Shown one piece after another: positions 36,866 to 45,694 of a stretch of 64,000 bases of DNA. Location: contig JAXMHA010000013.1 of assembly GCA_046347015.1 (NCBI GenBank), forward strand, positions 13,595 to 77,594, written 5' to 3'. The notes under the pieces are model-generated. The model did no database searches and had not been told where the DNA came from. It saw nothing but the letters and a program-made list of their open reading frames with translations. Made by a program: the position numbers and the translations under genes. Source of the stretch: Dokdonella_A sp046347015 (lineage in GTDB: Bacteria > Pseudomonadota > Gammaproteobacteria > Xanthomonadales > Rhodanobacteraceae). Each line of letters starts with the position of its first letter. Positions within the stretch are counted from its first letter, which is position 1.

Positions 36866-37165
36866 TCACTCGACATTCCCGGAGATCAAGGCTCGCAGTG
36901 CGCCGAGGTGCCGGTCGAGAGCCTTGCGGCCGGTACGCGTCAGCCGATACCAGGTCACCGGCTTGCGGGCGACGAAATCGCGCCGCAAGCTGATGTAGCC
37001 GTCATCCTCCAGCCGCCGCAACTGCGCGCCGAGGTTGCCGTCGGTCAGTTCGAGTTGCTCCTTGAAGCGCGAAAAGCTGATCTCGGCGCTCCCGGCCAGC
37101 AATACCGCGATCGCGAGCCGAACCCGATGCTCCAGCGCGGGATCGAAACCGTCGAGCGCGTTCAT
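36866..37165 (-). CDS. Winged-helix transcriptional regulator (HTH_34 type)
   Basis: 99 residues. A winged-helix core covers almost the whole protein: LAIAVLLAGSAEISFSRFKEQLELTDGNLGAQLRRLEDDGYI (recognition helix around TDGNLGAQLRRLE), then the wing with TWYRLTRTGRKAL. Regulators of this type usually sit in an operon with a small membrane protein, as here: the start overlaps the upstream membrane-protein gene by four bases. It probably autoregulates through the inverted repeat at 37771-37789. Confidence 0.88.
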   Translation of the reverse strand: MNALDGFDPALEHRVRLAIAVLLAGSAEISFSRFKEQLELTDGNLGAQLRRLEDDGYISLRRDFVARKPVTWYRLTRTGRKALDRHLGALRALISGNVE

Positions 37166-37734
37166 TGCCGCGTCCGCGATTCGCTCCGCATGGCCCACCA
37201 GCCGCCCCACGCCAATGCGAAGCCAATCGCCAGGCCCGCGGTGGTCCAGACGTAGGGCAAGTGCCAGAGCAGCAGCGCGACGTAGGCCACCAGCATCACG
37301 ACGCCGCTCGGCGCAATGCCACGCTCGAGGTGCACGGCGGCCAGCAGGTAGACAACGCCGCCGACCAGCAGGAACAAGCTGGCGCCGACCGCGGGATCGA
37401 CGGCACCGATGAACATCGGGACTCCCGCCAGCAGGAAACCGATGCCGGCAACAAGCCAGTGCCATCCGTAGCGCCGTCCCAACCCGCGGTCGTTGAGTCC
37501 CCGGCGCTGCGCGCCCCGGCTGCCGAGCCACCAGCTCAGGATTCCCCCGCCAATGCCGGCAACGAACCAGTACGGGCTGGCAAACCGTGGTGCGAAATCC
37601 GGCAACGCAAAGCCGATCGGCACGAGAACCGCCCACAGGAAGTAGATTGCAGCCTCGCCGGGTGCCCGTTCGTTGCGACGCACGGAACTAGCGACATAGT
37701 CGAGATTCTCGCGTACGGATTCGATCGGGTTCAT
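37162..37734 (-). CDS. Multi-pass membrane protein co-transcribed with regulator
   Basis: A 190-residue protein beginning MNPIESVRENLDYVASSVRR (cytosolic), followed by five hydrophobic segments at about 30-48, 53-70, 90-110, 115-133 and 142-178. The N-terminal ExxxRxNLxYVxxxVRR pattern is common in membrane proteins paired with HTH_34 regulators. It overlaps the regulator gene (ATGA). Function unknown; the pair may respond to membrane stress (inference). Confidence 0.8.
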   Translation of the reverse strand: MNPIESVRENLDYVASSVRRNERAPGEAAIYFLWAVLVPIGFALPDFAPRFASPYWFVAGIGGGILSWWLGSRGAQRRGLNDRGLGRRYGWHWLVAGIGFLLAGVPMFIGAVDPAVGASLFLLVGGVVYLLAAVHLERGIAPSGVVMLVAYVALLLWHLPYVWTTAGLAIGFALAWGGWWAMRSESRTRQ

Positions 37735-37766
37735 CACGGGCGTTTCCTCGGTTAAGTGACGTGGCC

Positions 37767-37795
37767 ATAGTACTCTGTATTCCAAAGTATGTAAA
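37767..37795 (-). promoter_or_regulatory. Promoter with operator for the membrane-protein/regulator operon
   Basis: On the minus strand: -35 TTTACA (37795-37790), a 17-base spacer, and -10 TACTAT (37772-37767). The spacer is an inverted repeat, TACTTTG-GAATA-CAGAGTA (37789-37771, one mismatch between arms). A repressor bound there would block RNA polymerase, and the operon's own winged-helix regulator is the obvious candidate. Confidence 0.7.
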
Positions 37796-37811
37796 GGAGA
37801 TCGCTCAATCG

Positions 37812-38831
37812 ATGCCTCGCTCCTCCTCCAGCAGCGGTTCGCGAAGGTTCTGCGCTTGCGGCGACTGGAAAGCAATCTCCGGGCATCGCGGCCAACATTC
37901 GCGACCGGCCCGGGACCGACATGACTGCATTCGATCCCGCCATTCCGCTGGACACAACCACGGCTGGGCGCTGACGACCGATGCACGGCAACGCGTCGTC
38001 GTTGCCGGCCGTTCCGCGCACTATCGGGGCAATACGTCGCAGTATGACTATTGGCTTGCGCTGGCGCGGTTGACGCCGCAGGGACAGCTCGACCCGACAT
38101 TCGCGGACGGTGGCGCCTACGAAACGATGCTCCAGGTCGACCAGCCCGACAACCCGCGAGACATCGTCTACGACAATCCCGGGTCCGTTGGACTGGACCG
38201 GCAAGGCCGCATCATTGTCCCGGGATCGGTCCTCGCTCCGGTCTCAGATGCCGTGGTGTTTCGCACCCTGCCCGGCGGCGATGCGGATGCGGGCTTCGGC
38301 GATGACGGCCTCCTCCGGTTGCACATGCCTAGCGGAAGCGGGGGCGCGGCCCTGCCGCTCGATGACGGCAGCATGCTGGTTACCGGCGGCAACTGGGTCG
38401 ATACCTTCACCACGGGAATATTCCTGGAGCGTGTGTTGCAAGACGGCGCGCTCGATCCCCGATTCGGAGTCGAAGGCATTGGCGAGATTCCACTGCCCGA
38501 GGGAATGGGCGGCGGGGCGCTGATCACGCCCACGGGCGACGGCGGCTGGCTCGTCGCCGGCCCGATCAGCACGGGCGCGTCCGACATTGATGGGCTCGGC
38601 GTTGCCGTCGCGAAATTCGATGCCAACGGAATTCCGGATGCGGACTTCGCCAGCAACGGCCTGGCGATGATCGGACTGCCCGACGGCCGTTTCCTCACGG
38701 CTGTGGGGATGGCGTTGCAACCGGATGGACGATTGCTCGCCGCCGGGTCCATTGGCGAAGGCCCCGGACAAGTGCCGCACTTTGCCGTCATTCGAATCGT
38801 GATCGACGCAGGCATCACGCACCGGGATTAG
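37812..38831 (+). CDS. Delta-60-repeat-type protein with abnormal N-terminus
   Basis: 339 residues. From about residue 50 the sequence shows repeats with the delta-60 pattern (VVVAG..., LDPTFADGGA, DAGFGDDGLL, LDPRFGVEGI, DADFASNGLA), forming β-propeller-like blades. The first ~50 residues (Ser/Arg-rich, then SRPARDRHDCIRSRHSAG) do not resemble a signal peptide or a blade. The gene is probably 5'-degraded or frameshifted near 37850-37960, because relatives are exported. AAGGAG lies 12 bases before the ATG. Confidence 0.6.
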   Translation: MPRSSSSSGSRRFCACGDWKAISGHRGQHSRPARDRHDCIRSRHSAGHNHGWALTTDARQRVVVAGRSAHYRGNTSQYDYWLALARLTPQGQLDPTFADGGAYETMLQVDQPDNPRDIVYDNPGSVGLDRQGRIIVPGSVLAPVSDAVVFRTLPGGDADAGFGDDGLLRLHMPSGSGGAALPLDDGSMLVTGGNWVDTFTTGIFLERVLQDGALDPRFGVEGIGEIPLPEGMGGGALITPTGDGGWLVAGPISTGASDIDGLGVAVAKFDANGIPDADFASNGLAMIGLPDGRFLTAVGMALQPDGRLLAAGSIGEGPGQVPHFAVIRIVIDAGITHRD

Positions 38832-38956
38832 CTGGACTCGGGGTCGACGTCCGGGCTGCGGCGTGTCAGCACGCCGCAAGCATGATTTTTATGCATTGTT
38901 TACGCAACCGGTGGTATACAGCGCATTCCTGTCGCGTCGGATTCCGCGAAGCCGCC

Positions 38957-40744
38957 ATGATGAGATTTACTGGTTTCTGGATCATCGTTGCGATCCTGGG
39001 TTCCCTCCTCGCCGCATGCGCCGCGGTTCCGCAATCGAAGAGTGCCGCGACAGGAGCCGAAGCCACACCTACCGGCAAACCCGGCCTACAACACCAGCAC
39101 TACACCGAGTCTGCAAAGGCCTCGCAACCCTCTTCATCCGGCGCCTTGGCTCCGTTGCTGGACGGACTCGGCGCGAACGTGTTCCCGGTGACCACCAAGG
39201 ACTCCCGCGCGCAACTGTTCGTCAACCAAGGCCTGAACCTCGCTTACGCATTCAACCATGCCGAGGCGGGCCGGGCGTTTCGCGAGGCCGCCCGCCTCGA
39301 TCCGGATTGCGCAATGTGCTATTGGGGCCAAGCGCTGGTGCTCGGACCCAACATCAACGCACCGATGGCCGCGGACGCCGAACCGAAGGCCTTCCAACTG
39401 GCGCAACAGGCGCTTGCATTGTCCGGCCACACGACTGCACGCGAACAGGCCTATATCGCGGCGCTGGAAAAACGCTATACCGGCGACGCGAAGGATCGCG
39501 CCACGGCGGATCGCGCGTATGCGGAAGCGATGCGTGGCGTCATGCGGCAGTTCCCGGACGACCTCGATGCCGCGGTGCTGTGGGCCGAGGCCACCATGGA
39601 TTTGCGGCCTTGGGACTACTGGATGCGGGATGGCACGCCCCAGCCGGGTACCCTCGAAATGGTCGCGGTACTCGAGTCCGAGGTGATGGCCCGCCAGCCC
39701 GATCACCCGCAGGCGCTGCACTTGTACATCCACGCCGTGGAGAGCACCGACACACCCGAGCGGGCCGAAGCTGCCGCCGACCGCCTGGGGAACCTGATGC
39801 CGGGTGCCGGGCACATGATCCACATGCCCGCGCACATCTACCAACGGGTGGGCCGCTACGCGGACGCGGCGGATGCAAATGTGCGTGCGATTGCCGCCGA
39901 CGAAACCTACATCAACCAATGCCGCGCCCAAGGGCTTTACCCGATGGGCTACTACCCGCACAACGTCCACTTCCTCTGGTTCGCCGCGTCGGCGCAAGGC
40001 CGCGGCGATGCCGCGATCGAAGCCGCGCGCAAGGCTGCCTCGAAGGTTCCCAATGAAGCCTTGTCGGCAATGCCGATGCTGGCAGGGTTCCGCGTCATCC
40101 CGTATTACGCCTTGACCCGTTTCGGTCGCTGGGACGCGATGCTCGCCGAACCGGCGCCGCCGGCCTCGGATCGCTTCCTCACCGGCACCTGGCATTACGC
40201 ACGTGGCCTTGCCTTGGTCGCGACGGGGCAGCTCGATGCCGCCGACGCGGAACTGCGACGGGTGCGGGAAATCGCTGCCGACCCGAAACTCGACTATGCG
40301 TTGTTCTCGCCCAACACCGCGGGTCGGATCTTCGCCATCGCTCCGCTGGTGCTCGCCGGCGAAATCGCGGCGGCGCGAGGCGACCATGACGCCGCCATTG
40401 CCAACCTGTCGCAGGCCGTCCGGATGGAGGACAGCCTGACCTACACCGAGCCAGACGAATGGCACTATCCGACCCGCCTCGCGCTCGGGGCGATCCTGCT
40501 CGACGCAGGTCGCGCCTCCGAAGCCGAAACGGTGTACTGGGAAGATCTTCGGCACCACCCGGACAACGGCTGGGCACTGCATGGCCTGCACGAAGCCTTG
40601 GCGACCCAAGGCAAGAACGAGCAGGCGCAAGCCATCGGTGATCGCTTCAAGGTCGCGTGGGCAAAAGCCGACGTGGTCCTCGAAGCCTCGCGGATCATGC
40701 CGGGCAGACCGTACGCAGCCGCGGCCGTCTCGATGACGGAGTGA
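38957..40744 (+). CDS. TPR-repeat lipoprotein
   Basis: 595 residues with a lipobox (SLLAACA; Cys about 21), so lipid-anchored. The helical body has TPR-like motifs (AFREAARLDPDCAMCYWGQAL, ALHLYIHAVEST, AAAADRLGNLMPGAGHMIHMPAHIYQRVGRYADA, GALLLDAGRASEAETVYWEDL type). The motif MIHMPAHIYQRVG is characteristic of this family. It is related to the TPR protein at 49707-51317, which shares the YWG(E/Q)A and HMxxHIxxxxG segments. Function unknown. Confidence 0.82.
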   Translation: MMRFTGFWIIVAILGSLLAACAAVPQSKSAATGAEATPTGKPGLQHQHYTESAKASQPSSSGALAPLLDGLGANVFPVTTKDSRAQLFVNQGLNLAYAFNHAEAGRAFREAARLDPDCAMCYWGQALVLGPNINAPMAADAEPKAFQLAQQALALSGHTTAREQAYIAALEKRYTGDAKDRATADRAYAEAMRGVMRQFPDDLDAAVLWAEATMDLRPWDYWMRDGTPQPGTLEMVAVLESEVMARQPDHPQALHLYIHAVESTDTPERAEAAADRLGNLMPGAGHMIHMPAHIYQRVGRYADAADANVRAIAADETYINQCRAQGLYPMGYYPHNVHFLWFAASAQGRGDAAIEAARKAASKVPNEALSAMPMLAGFRVIPYYALTRFGRWDAMLAEPAPPASDRFLTGTWHYARGLALVATGQLDAADAELRRVREIAADPKLDYALFSPNTAGRIFAIAPLVLAGEIAAARGDHDAAIANLSQAVRMEDSLTYTEPDEWHYPTRLALGAILLDAGRASEAETVYWEDLRHHPDNGWALHGLHEALATQGKNEQAQAIGDRFKVAWAKADVVLEASRIMPGRPYAAAAVSMTE

Positions 40745-40888
40745 CGGCGTCCGCCCGACATCCTCCGTTCTTCCCTGACGCACGGCGATCTGGCCTGGCT
40801 GCGCGCTCGACGGAGCGTGATCGCTGCCCGATTCGGCTGCACCGCGAATCCGTAGACTCGTCGCATGGGACATCGGGGAACCCGCGCC

Positions 40889-42214
40889 ATGCGAACGCAC
40901 GCGCCGCTTGCTTGCTTCTTCGCACTGGCGTGCGCCGCGGCCTCGGCCAACGCCGCCGTGGTCGAGATTTCGCCGGGCGATGATTTCCGCGCCGCGATGC
41001 AGGCGCTGCAGCCGGGCGACACACTGGTCATGCACGGTGGCGAGTACGCGTTCAGCGGCTACACGTCGATCAGCCTTGCCGGCAGCGCCGCGCAGCCGAT
41101 CCTGATTCGCGCCGCAACCGGCGAACAGGCGTGGATCCACTACGTCGGGAGCGACCAGAACATCCTCAACATCGCCGACTCCTCGTTCCTGACCATCGAT
41201 GGCATCGAGTTCAGCGGCGGGTCGCGCGGCATCCGCTTGACCAATGTTTCGGATTTCACGTTGCGCAATTGCCATGTGCACGACACTGGCGCCAATGCGG
41301 TCAGCGCGAACGACAGCGGCAACGACTATGCGCGCCTGACGTTCGAGCACAACGAAGTCGACCATACCGGCGACACCGGCGAGGCGTTTTATCTCGGCTG
41401 CAACGACGATGCCTGCCGCGTGCACGACTCGCTCGTCGCCAACAACCATATCCACGACCTCGACGGCGCCAGCGTCACGCAAGGCGACGGCATCGAGATC
41501 AAGGCCGGGAGCTACGCCAACGTGGTGCGCGACAACGTCATCCACGACACCCTCTATCCGGGCATCACGCTGTACCACGCCAACGGCAATGGCGCGCCCA
41601 ACATCATCGAGCGCAACCTCGTCTGGAACTCCGGCGACAATGGGATCCAGGTCACCGCCGACGCGATCGTCCGCAACAACATCGTGCTGAGCGCGGCCGC
41701 CCACGGCATTGGCGTGCACCCGTCGCAGGGCGGCAGCCCCGGCAACCTCGTCATCGCCGGCAACACGATCATCAAGGCGAGTGGCGACGCGATCCACATC
41801 AATGGCGTCACCGGCAGCGTGCTGGTCGCGAACAACGCGTTGTATGCACCCGCCGGTAACGCGGTGTACGCGGATGGCGACACGGGAATGGTCGGCCTGG
41901 TCGCCAACGCCGGGCAAGGCGCGCTGGCCGGTGTCGACGGCGGCTTCGACGCGAGCGGCGACATCACCACCGATTTCGTCGCCGGCAGCTACTCAGGGGC
42001 ACCGCCGCAGAACCTGATGCCTACCGGTATCCTTCTCGTCGGCACGGCTGATGCCGCGACTCTCTCCGCCGACGACTTCGACGGCATTCCACGCCGCAGC
42101 CTCGACATCGGCGCGTACCGCCATGCGGACGATGGCCAACCGGGGTGGACATTGTCCGCAGGATTCAAGGTGCTCGCCGAAATCCTGTTCGACGGCTTCG
42201 ACGCAGCGCCCTGA
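40889..42214 (+). CDS. Secreted right-handed beta-helix protein with IFxDGF-like tail
   Basis: 441 residues. Signal peptide about 1-22 (ASANAA). The body is made of short β-helix coils (LTIDGIEFSGGSRGIRL, NHIHDLDGASVTQGDGIEIK, NVIHDTLYPGITLY, NNIVLSAAAHGIGV), as in pectate-lyase-like and parallel β-helix repeat proteins (PbH1). A catalytic set could not be assigned, so carbohydrate-lyase activity is only possible. The C-terminus ends EILFDGFDAAP, matching the tail shared by two other exported proteins nearby. The upstream ATG at 40865 is less likely because GGGGA precedes 40889. Confidence 0.85.
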   Translation: MRTHAPLACFFALACAAASANAAVVEISPGDDFRAAMQALQPGDTLVMHGGEYAFSGYTSISLAGSAAQPILIRAATGEQAWIHYVGSDQNILNIADSSFLTIDGIEFSGGSRGIRLTNVSDFTLRNCHVHDTGANAVSANDSGNDYARLTFEHNEVDHTGDTGEAFYLGCNDDACRVHDSLVANNHIHDLDGASVTQGDGIEIKAGSYANVVRDNVIHDTLYPGITLYHANGNGAPNIIERNLVWNSGDNGIQVTADAIVRNNIVLSAAAHGIGVHPSQGGSPGNLVIAGNTIIKASGDAIHINGVTGSVLVANNALYAPAGNAVYADGDTGMVGLVANAGQGALAGVDGGFDASGDITTDFVAGSYSGAPPQNLMPTGILLVGTADAATLSADDFDGIPRRSLDIGAYRHADDGQPGWTLSAGFKVLAEILFDGFDAAP

Positions 42215-42358
42215 TCCGGCGCTGGTCGGTTCGGAACCGTCGCCTGCGCCGGTTCCGGTATCATCGACGCGGGCGCGGAACCTGGCAATGCCGGATTCGC
42301 ACCCCAATCCCGATGGCAACATCCACTCGACTCCTGGCCAGACCCCGGGGACGTCCGC

Positions 42359-43333
42359 ATGCTGGTACCGCTCTGGATTTGGCTCGCCACGATTGCCGGA
42401 GTCGTTGCGCTGCTCGCGCTGAGCTACTTCACCCACATTCGCCACGCCCACGAACCCTCCCTGAAGGAAGCCGGCGCGTGGACCGCGTTCTTCGTTTCGC
42501 TCTCCGCGATTTTCGGCATCGTGCTGACGCTGGCATGGGGTGAGGATCGCGGCTTCGAGTTCTTCGCCGGCTACATCACCGAATACAGCCTGTCGATCGA
42601 CAACCTGTTCGTATTCGTCATCATCATGTCGAGCTTCGCGGTGCCGCGGGCCTTCCAGCAAAAGGTCCTGCTCATCGGAATCGCCATCGCGCTGATCCTG
42701 CGCACGATCTTCATCCTGATCGGCGCGGCGGCCATCGCCCATTTCAGTTGGGTGTTCTACCTCTTCGGCTTGTTCCTGATCGCCACGGCCATCAAGCTGG
42801 CCTTCGAGAAGCACGAGGAGAACGAGGCCTACGAGCCGAATTTCATGGTGCGGCTGATGCAGAGGATCCTGCCCACCACCCATGAGTACGATGGGGCGAA
42901 AGTCACGACGATCGTCGATGGCAAGCGCCACATGACGCCGATGATGATGGTCATGCTGGCCATCGGCATGACCGACATCCTGTTCGCGCTGGATTCGATT
43001 CCCGCGATCTTCGGCCTCACCAACGCGCCGTACATCGTGTTCACCGCCAACGCATTCGCCCTGCTCGGCCTGGTCGAGCTGTACTTCCTCATCGGCGGGC
43101 TGATCAGGAAGCTGGTCTACCTGAGCTTTGGCCTGGCCGTCGTGCTTGGCTTCATCGGCGTCAAGCTGATCATCGAGGCGCTGCACGGCAACCGCCTGCC
43201 GTTTCTCAACGGCGGCGAGCCGATCCACGTGATTCCCGCAATTCCGACGTGGCTGTCGCTGGTCGTGATCGTATCGATCCTCGCCATCACGACGATCGCC
43301 AGCCTGATGCGCGGGGCGAACCGGGGCGCCTGA
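42359..43333 (+). CDS. TerC/Alx-family membrane protein
   Basis: 324 residues with about nine hydrophobic segments. The family's conserved acidic membrane motifs are present: GYITEYSLSIDNLFVF and MTDILFALDSIPAIFG, whose aspartates and glutamates are thought to bind Mn2+ in Alx/MeeY-type exporters. Size and sequence fit E. coli Alx rather than the larger TerC-CBS fusions. No yybP-ykoY-like riboswitch was recognised in the 144-base upstream gap. It converges with the RCC1 gene, only three bases between stops. Confidence 0.92.
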   Translation: MLVPLWIWLATIAGVVALLALSYFTHIRHAHEPSLKEAGAWTAFFVSLSAIFGIVLTLAWGEDRGFEFFAGYITEYSLSIDNLFVFVIIMSSFAVPRAFQQKVLLIGIAIALILRTIFILIGAAAIAHFSWVFYLFGLFLIATAIKLAFEKHEENEAYEPNFMVRLMQRILPTTHEYDGAKVTTIVDGKRHMTPMMMVMLAIGMTDILFALDSIPAIFGLTNAPYIVFTANAFALLGLVELYFLIGGLIRKLVYLSFGLAVVLGFIGVKLIIEALHGNRLPFLNGGEPIHVIPAIPTWLSLVVIVSILAITTIASLMRGANRGA

Positions 43334-43336
43334 GAG

Positions 43337-44536
43337 TCAGCAGGCCTCGAACCCGTCGGCGAAGATCGCGTCGGCGCCACTGCCGCCGAATCCGACCACG
43401 ACCCTGGGCTTCCCGCAGCTCTCGCCGTCGCCGGTGCCGAGTTGGCCGCCCGTGTTGGATCCCCAGCACAGGACGCCGCCGGACGTCGTCACCGCGCAGC
43501 TGTGATACCCGCCAGCCGAAATTGCCGCGACGCCACTGTCGAGGCCCGCGACACCGACCGGCAGCGAGCTGTTCATGCCGCTGCCGTCGCCGAGCTCGCC
43601 GTTGAGGTTGTAGCCCCAGCACAACGCGCTGCCCGCCGCGGTCACCGCACAGGTGTGAAGCCGGCCAAGCTCGACCCCGATGACGCCACTGCCGAGACCC
43701 GCCACGTCCACCGGAACGGGGCTCGTCGCGCTGCCGCCATCGCCGAGCTGGCCGTAAAAATCGAAACCCCAGCACTTCACCCCGCCCATCGTGGTCAGCG
43801 CACAGGTGTGGGTGTTGCCGGCCGATACGGCCGCGACGCCGCTGGAGAGCCCCGTGACGTCGACCGGCGCGGTACTGCTCGCAGTCCCGCCGTTGCCGAG
43901 CTGGCCGGTATCGTTCTTGCCCCAGCACTTCACCCCGCCCGACACGGTGAGGGCGCAGGTGTGGAGTTCCCCCGCCGCCACGGCCACCACGTCGATGCCG
44001 AGGCCCACCACATCCACTGGCGTCGAACTGCCCGTGGTGCTGCCGTCGCCCAATTGACCACGTGAGTTGTCGCCCCAGCACTTGACGCCGCCGGCAGCGG
44101 TCACCGCGCAGGCGTGGTATCCGCCGGCCGCGACGGCGGCCATGCCACTGCCGAGGCCCACCACCTCCACCGGCGACAAGCGATCCGCGGAACCGCCGTC
44201 GCCGACTTGTCCGTAAAGGTTCCAGCCCCAGCACGCCACCCCGTCGGCCGAGGTCAACACGCAGTTGTGCTCGGCACCCGCGGTGACGGTCGCGACGGCG
44301 GCCAGGCCCACGACATCCACCGGCACCAGACTGTTGTAACCGGTGCCATCGCCGAGCTCGCCGAAACCGTTGTAGCCCCAGCACATCACGCCGCCAGCCG
44401 CAGTCAGCACACAGGTGTGTGTCGATCCTGCCGAGACCTGGACGGCGACCGAGTCCGGCATGTCCGGGGTTCGTGCAGCGGCGGGCACGGCAACGAGGAC
44501 CAGCAAAGACAACGTCAGCTCGACGACGCGATGCAT
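43337..44536 (-). CDS. Secreted RCC1-repeat protein with IFADGFE tail
   Basis: 399 residues. Signal peptide about 1-22 (VAVPAAART). Seven RCC1-type repeats of about 50 residues, each with AG..HTCA.T..GGV.CWG.N..G.LG.G, form a β-propeller. RCC1 propellers act in protein or nucleic-acid binding; the bacterial secreted forms are uncharacterised. The C-terminus reads ADAIFADGFEAC, the tail motif shared with the proteins ending at 33410 and 42214. GGAGG lies eight bases before the ATG at 44536. Confidence 0.9.
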   Translation of the reverse strand: MHRVVELTLSLLVLVAVPAAARTPDMPDSVAVQVSAGSTHTCVLTAAGGVMCWGYNGFGELGDGTGYNSLVPVDVVGLAAVATVTAGAEHNCVLTSADGVACWGWNLYGQVGDGGSADRLSPVEVVGLGSGMAAVAAGGYHACAVTAAGGVKCWGDNSRGQLGDGSTTGSSTPVDVVGLGIDVVAVAAGELHTCALTVSGGVKCWGKNDTGQLGNGGTASSTAPVDVTGLSSGVAAVSAGNTHTCALTTMGGVKCWGFDFYGQLGDGGSATSPVPVDVAGLGSGVIGVELGRLHTCAVTAAGSALCWGYNLNGELGDGSGMNSSLPVGVAGLDSGVAAISAGGYHSCAVTTSGGVLCWGSNTGGQLGTGDGESCGKPRVVVGFGGSGADAIFADGFEAC

Positions 44537-44566
44537 GAGGGCAACCTCCATGATATGCCATTAATA

Positions 44567-44595
44567 CGTATAGCATACCTGCGGGTTGCCGGCAA
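44567..44595 (-). promoter_or_regulatory. Predicted promoter of the RCC1-repeat gene
   Basis: Minus strand: -35 TTGCCG (44595-44590), 17-base spacer, -10 TATACG (44572-44567). TATGC and GCATA half-sites at 44554-44558 and 44573-44577 flank the -10 and could be an operator. The leader would be short, about 25 bases. Confidence 0.5.
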
Positions 44596-44727
44596 GGAAT
44601 GGTTGGGGGCGCTCACCAAGGCGCCGCTCCGCAGGCAATGGGATCTTCCCGTGCGCGGTCGGGCACGAGGAGCGTGGATGCCCGCAACGGACAACCCCGG
44701 GACCGCGCGGCGCCGGGACCCGTCGCT

Positions 44728-45540
44728 TCAGCCGGCTTCCGCCTTCCAGACCGGCCGTCCCGTGACGAACCAGGGCTGGTGGCGATACGTGTCGGCCACC
44801 ACCCAGATGCCGGCGGCAACGAGCAGCGTGATGATGAAAGCCGTGGTGGCGGTCCGGCCCGTGCCAAGGTCAGGGCCCCAGTAAGCGAGGCCAATGACGA
44901 CCACCATCGCGGCTTCGATCGTCGCGGCGAATCGCGGCCACACCCCGGACAGCAACGCGAGGCACGTGGCGATGCTGCCGAGGCCCGTCAGGCAAGCCCA
45001 TGCCATCGGATGCGGCAAGTGTTGCAACCACGGCTGCATGACCCGATCGCCCGCGCGCACCGCATCGACGATGACCTCGATGCCGAGCAGCGGCAGCACG
45101 ATCACGAGCAACCCGCGCGCGGCGCGGATTCCGTTGGCTCCCACGGCCCATTCCGGATGTCGCGGTTCCCGCTTTCCGGCAAGGCTCGCGAACAGGCACC
45201 ACGCTCCCGCGGTCATCGCGCCGATCTCGCCGAATCCGCCCCATGAGCCCACGTCCCGTGGCGCATGGACGAGGCCCGGAACCTTCAGCAGCACGAGCCA
45301 AAGCAGCATGTACGGAAACAGTATGCGGCTCGCCGCCGCCAGCGTCGGCCGCAGCAACAGCCCGATGCCGGTCGCGAGTTCGACGATGGCACAAAGCCAG
45401 GCCAGTGCCGTCCGGCCCGGAACCTCCGCGGGAACGTTCTGCCAGACGAGCGCGAAATCGCCATTGACGACGCCGGTGACCCCGAGCGCGATCATCGCGG
45501 CGGCAAAGAAGACCCCTGCGGCTCGCAGCGTGCCGTCCAC
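44728..45540 (-). CDS. DoxX-like multi-pass membrane protein
   Basis: 270 residues with about seven hydrophobic segments (e.g. AAGVFFAAAMIALGVTGVVNG, LAWLCAIVELATGIGLLLRP, TAFIITLLVAAGIWVVADTY). The first half (GLLLRPTLAAASRILFPYMLLW and the charge pattern around VELATG) resembles DoxX/MauE-type membrane proteins. Function unknown. It is a single gene transcribed away from the esterase gene. Confidence 0.65.
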   Translation of the reverse strand: MDGTLRAAGVFFAAAMIALGVTGVVNGDFALVWQNVPAEVPGRTALAWLCAIVELATGIGLLLRPTLAAASRILFPYMLLWLVLLKVPGLVHAPRDVGSWGGFGEIGAMTAGAWCLFASLAGKREPRHPEWAVGANGIRAARGLLVIVLPLLGIEVIVDAVRAGDRVMQPWLQHLPHPMAWACLTGLGSIATCLALLSGVWPRFAATIEAAMVVVIGLAYWGPDLGTGRTATTAFIITLLVAAGIWVVADTYRHQPWFVTGRPVWKAEAG

Positions 45541-45694
45541 CTTCCGCCTCCCCGGCCGAAGTCCGGCGGTAGCCTACACCTTCGCGTGGCGGCGCGCGGC
45601 GGGTGCCCGCGACGTCCTCGAGACTACCCCGGCTGTCGCCGATGGCTGACGAACGGCACTCTCTTCGACATCCCGTACCGCCTATCCTCTTTGC

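Noticed and set aside
39134..41917. Long open frame (over 900 codons) antisense to the TPR lipoprotein and β-helix genes
   Set aside because: It spans two real plus-strand genes and their gap, with no recognisable domain; a GC artefact.
42215..42358. yybP-ykoY (manganese) riboswitch upstream of the TerC/Alx gene
   Set aside because: The conserved core and pairing elements could not be found in this 144-base gap.
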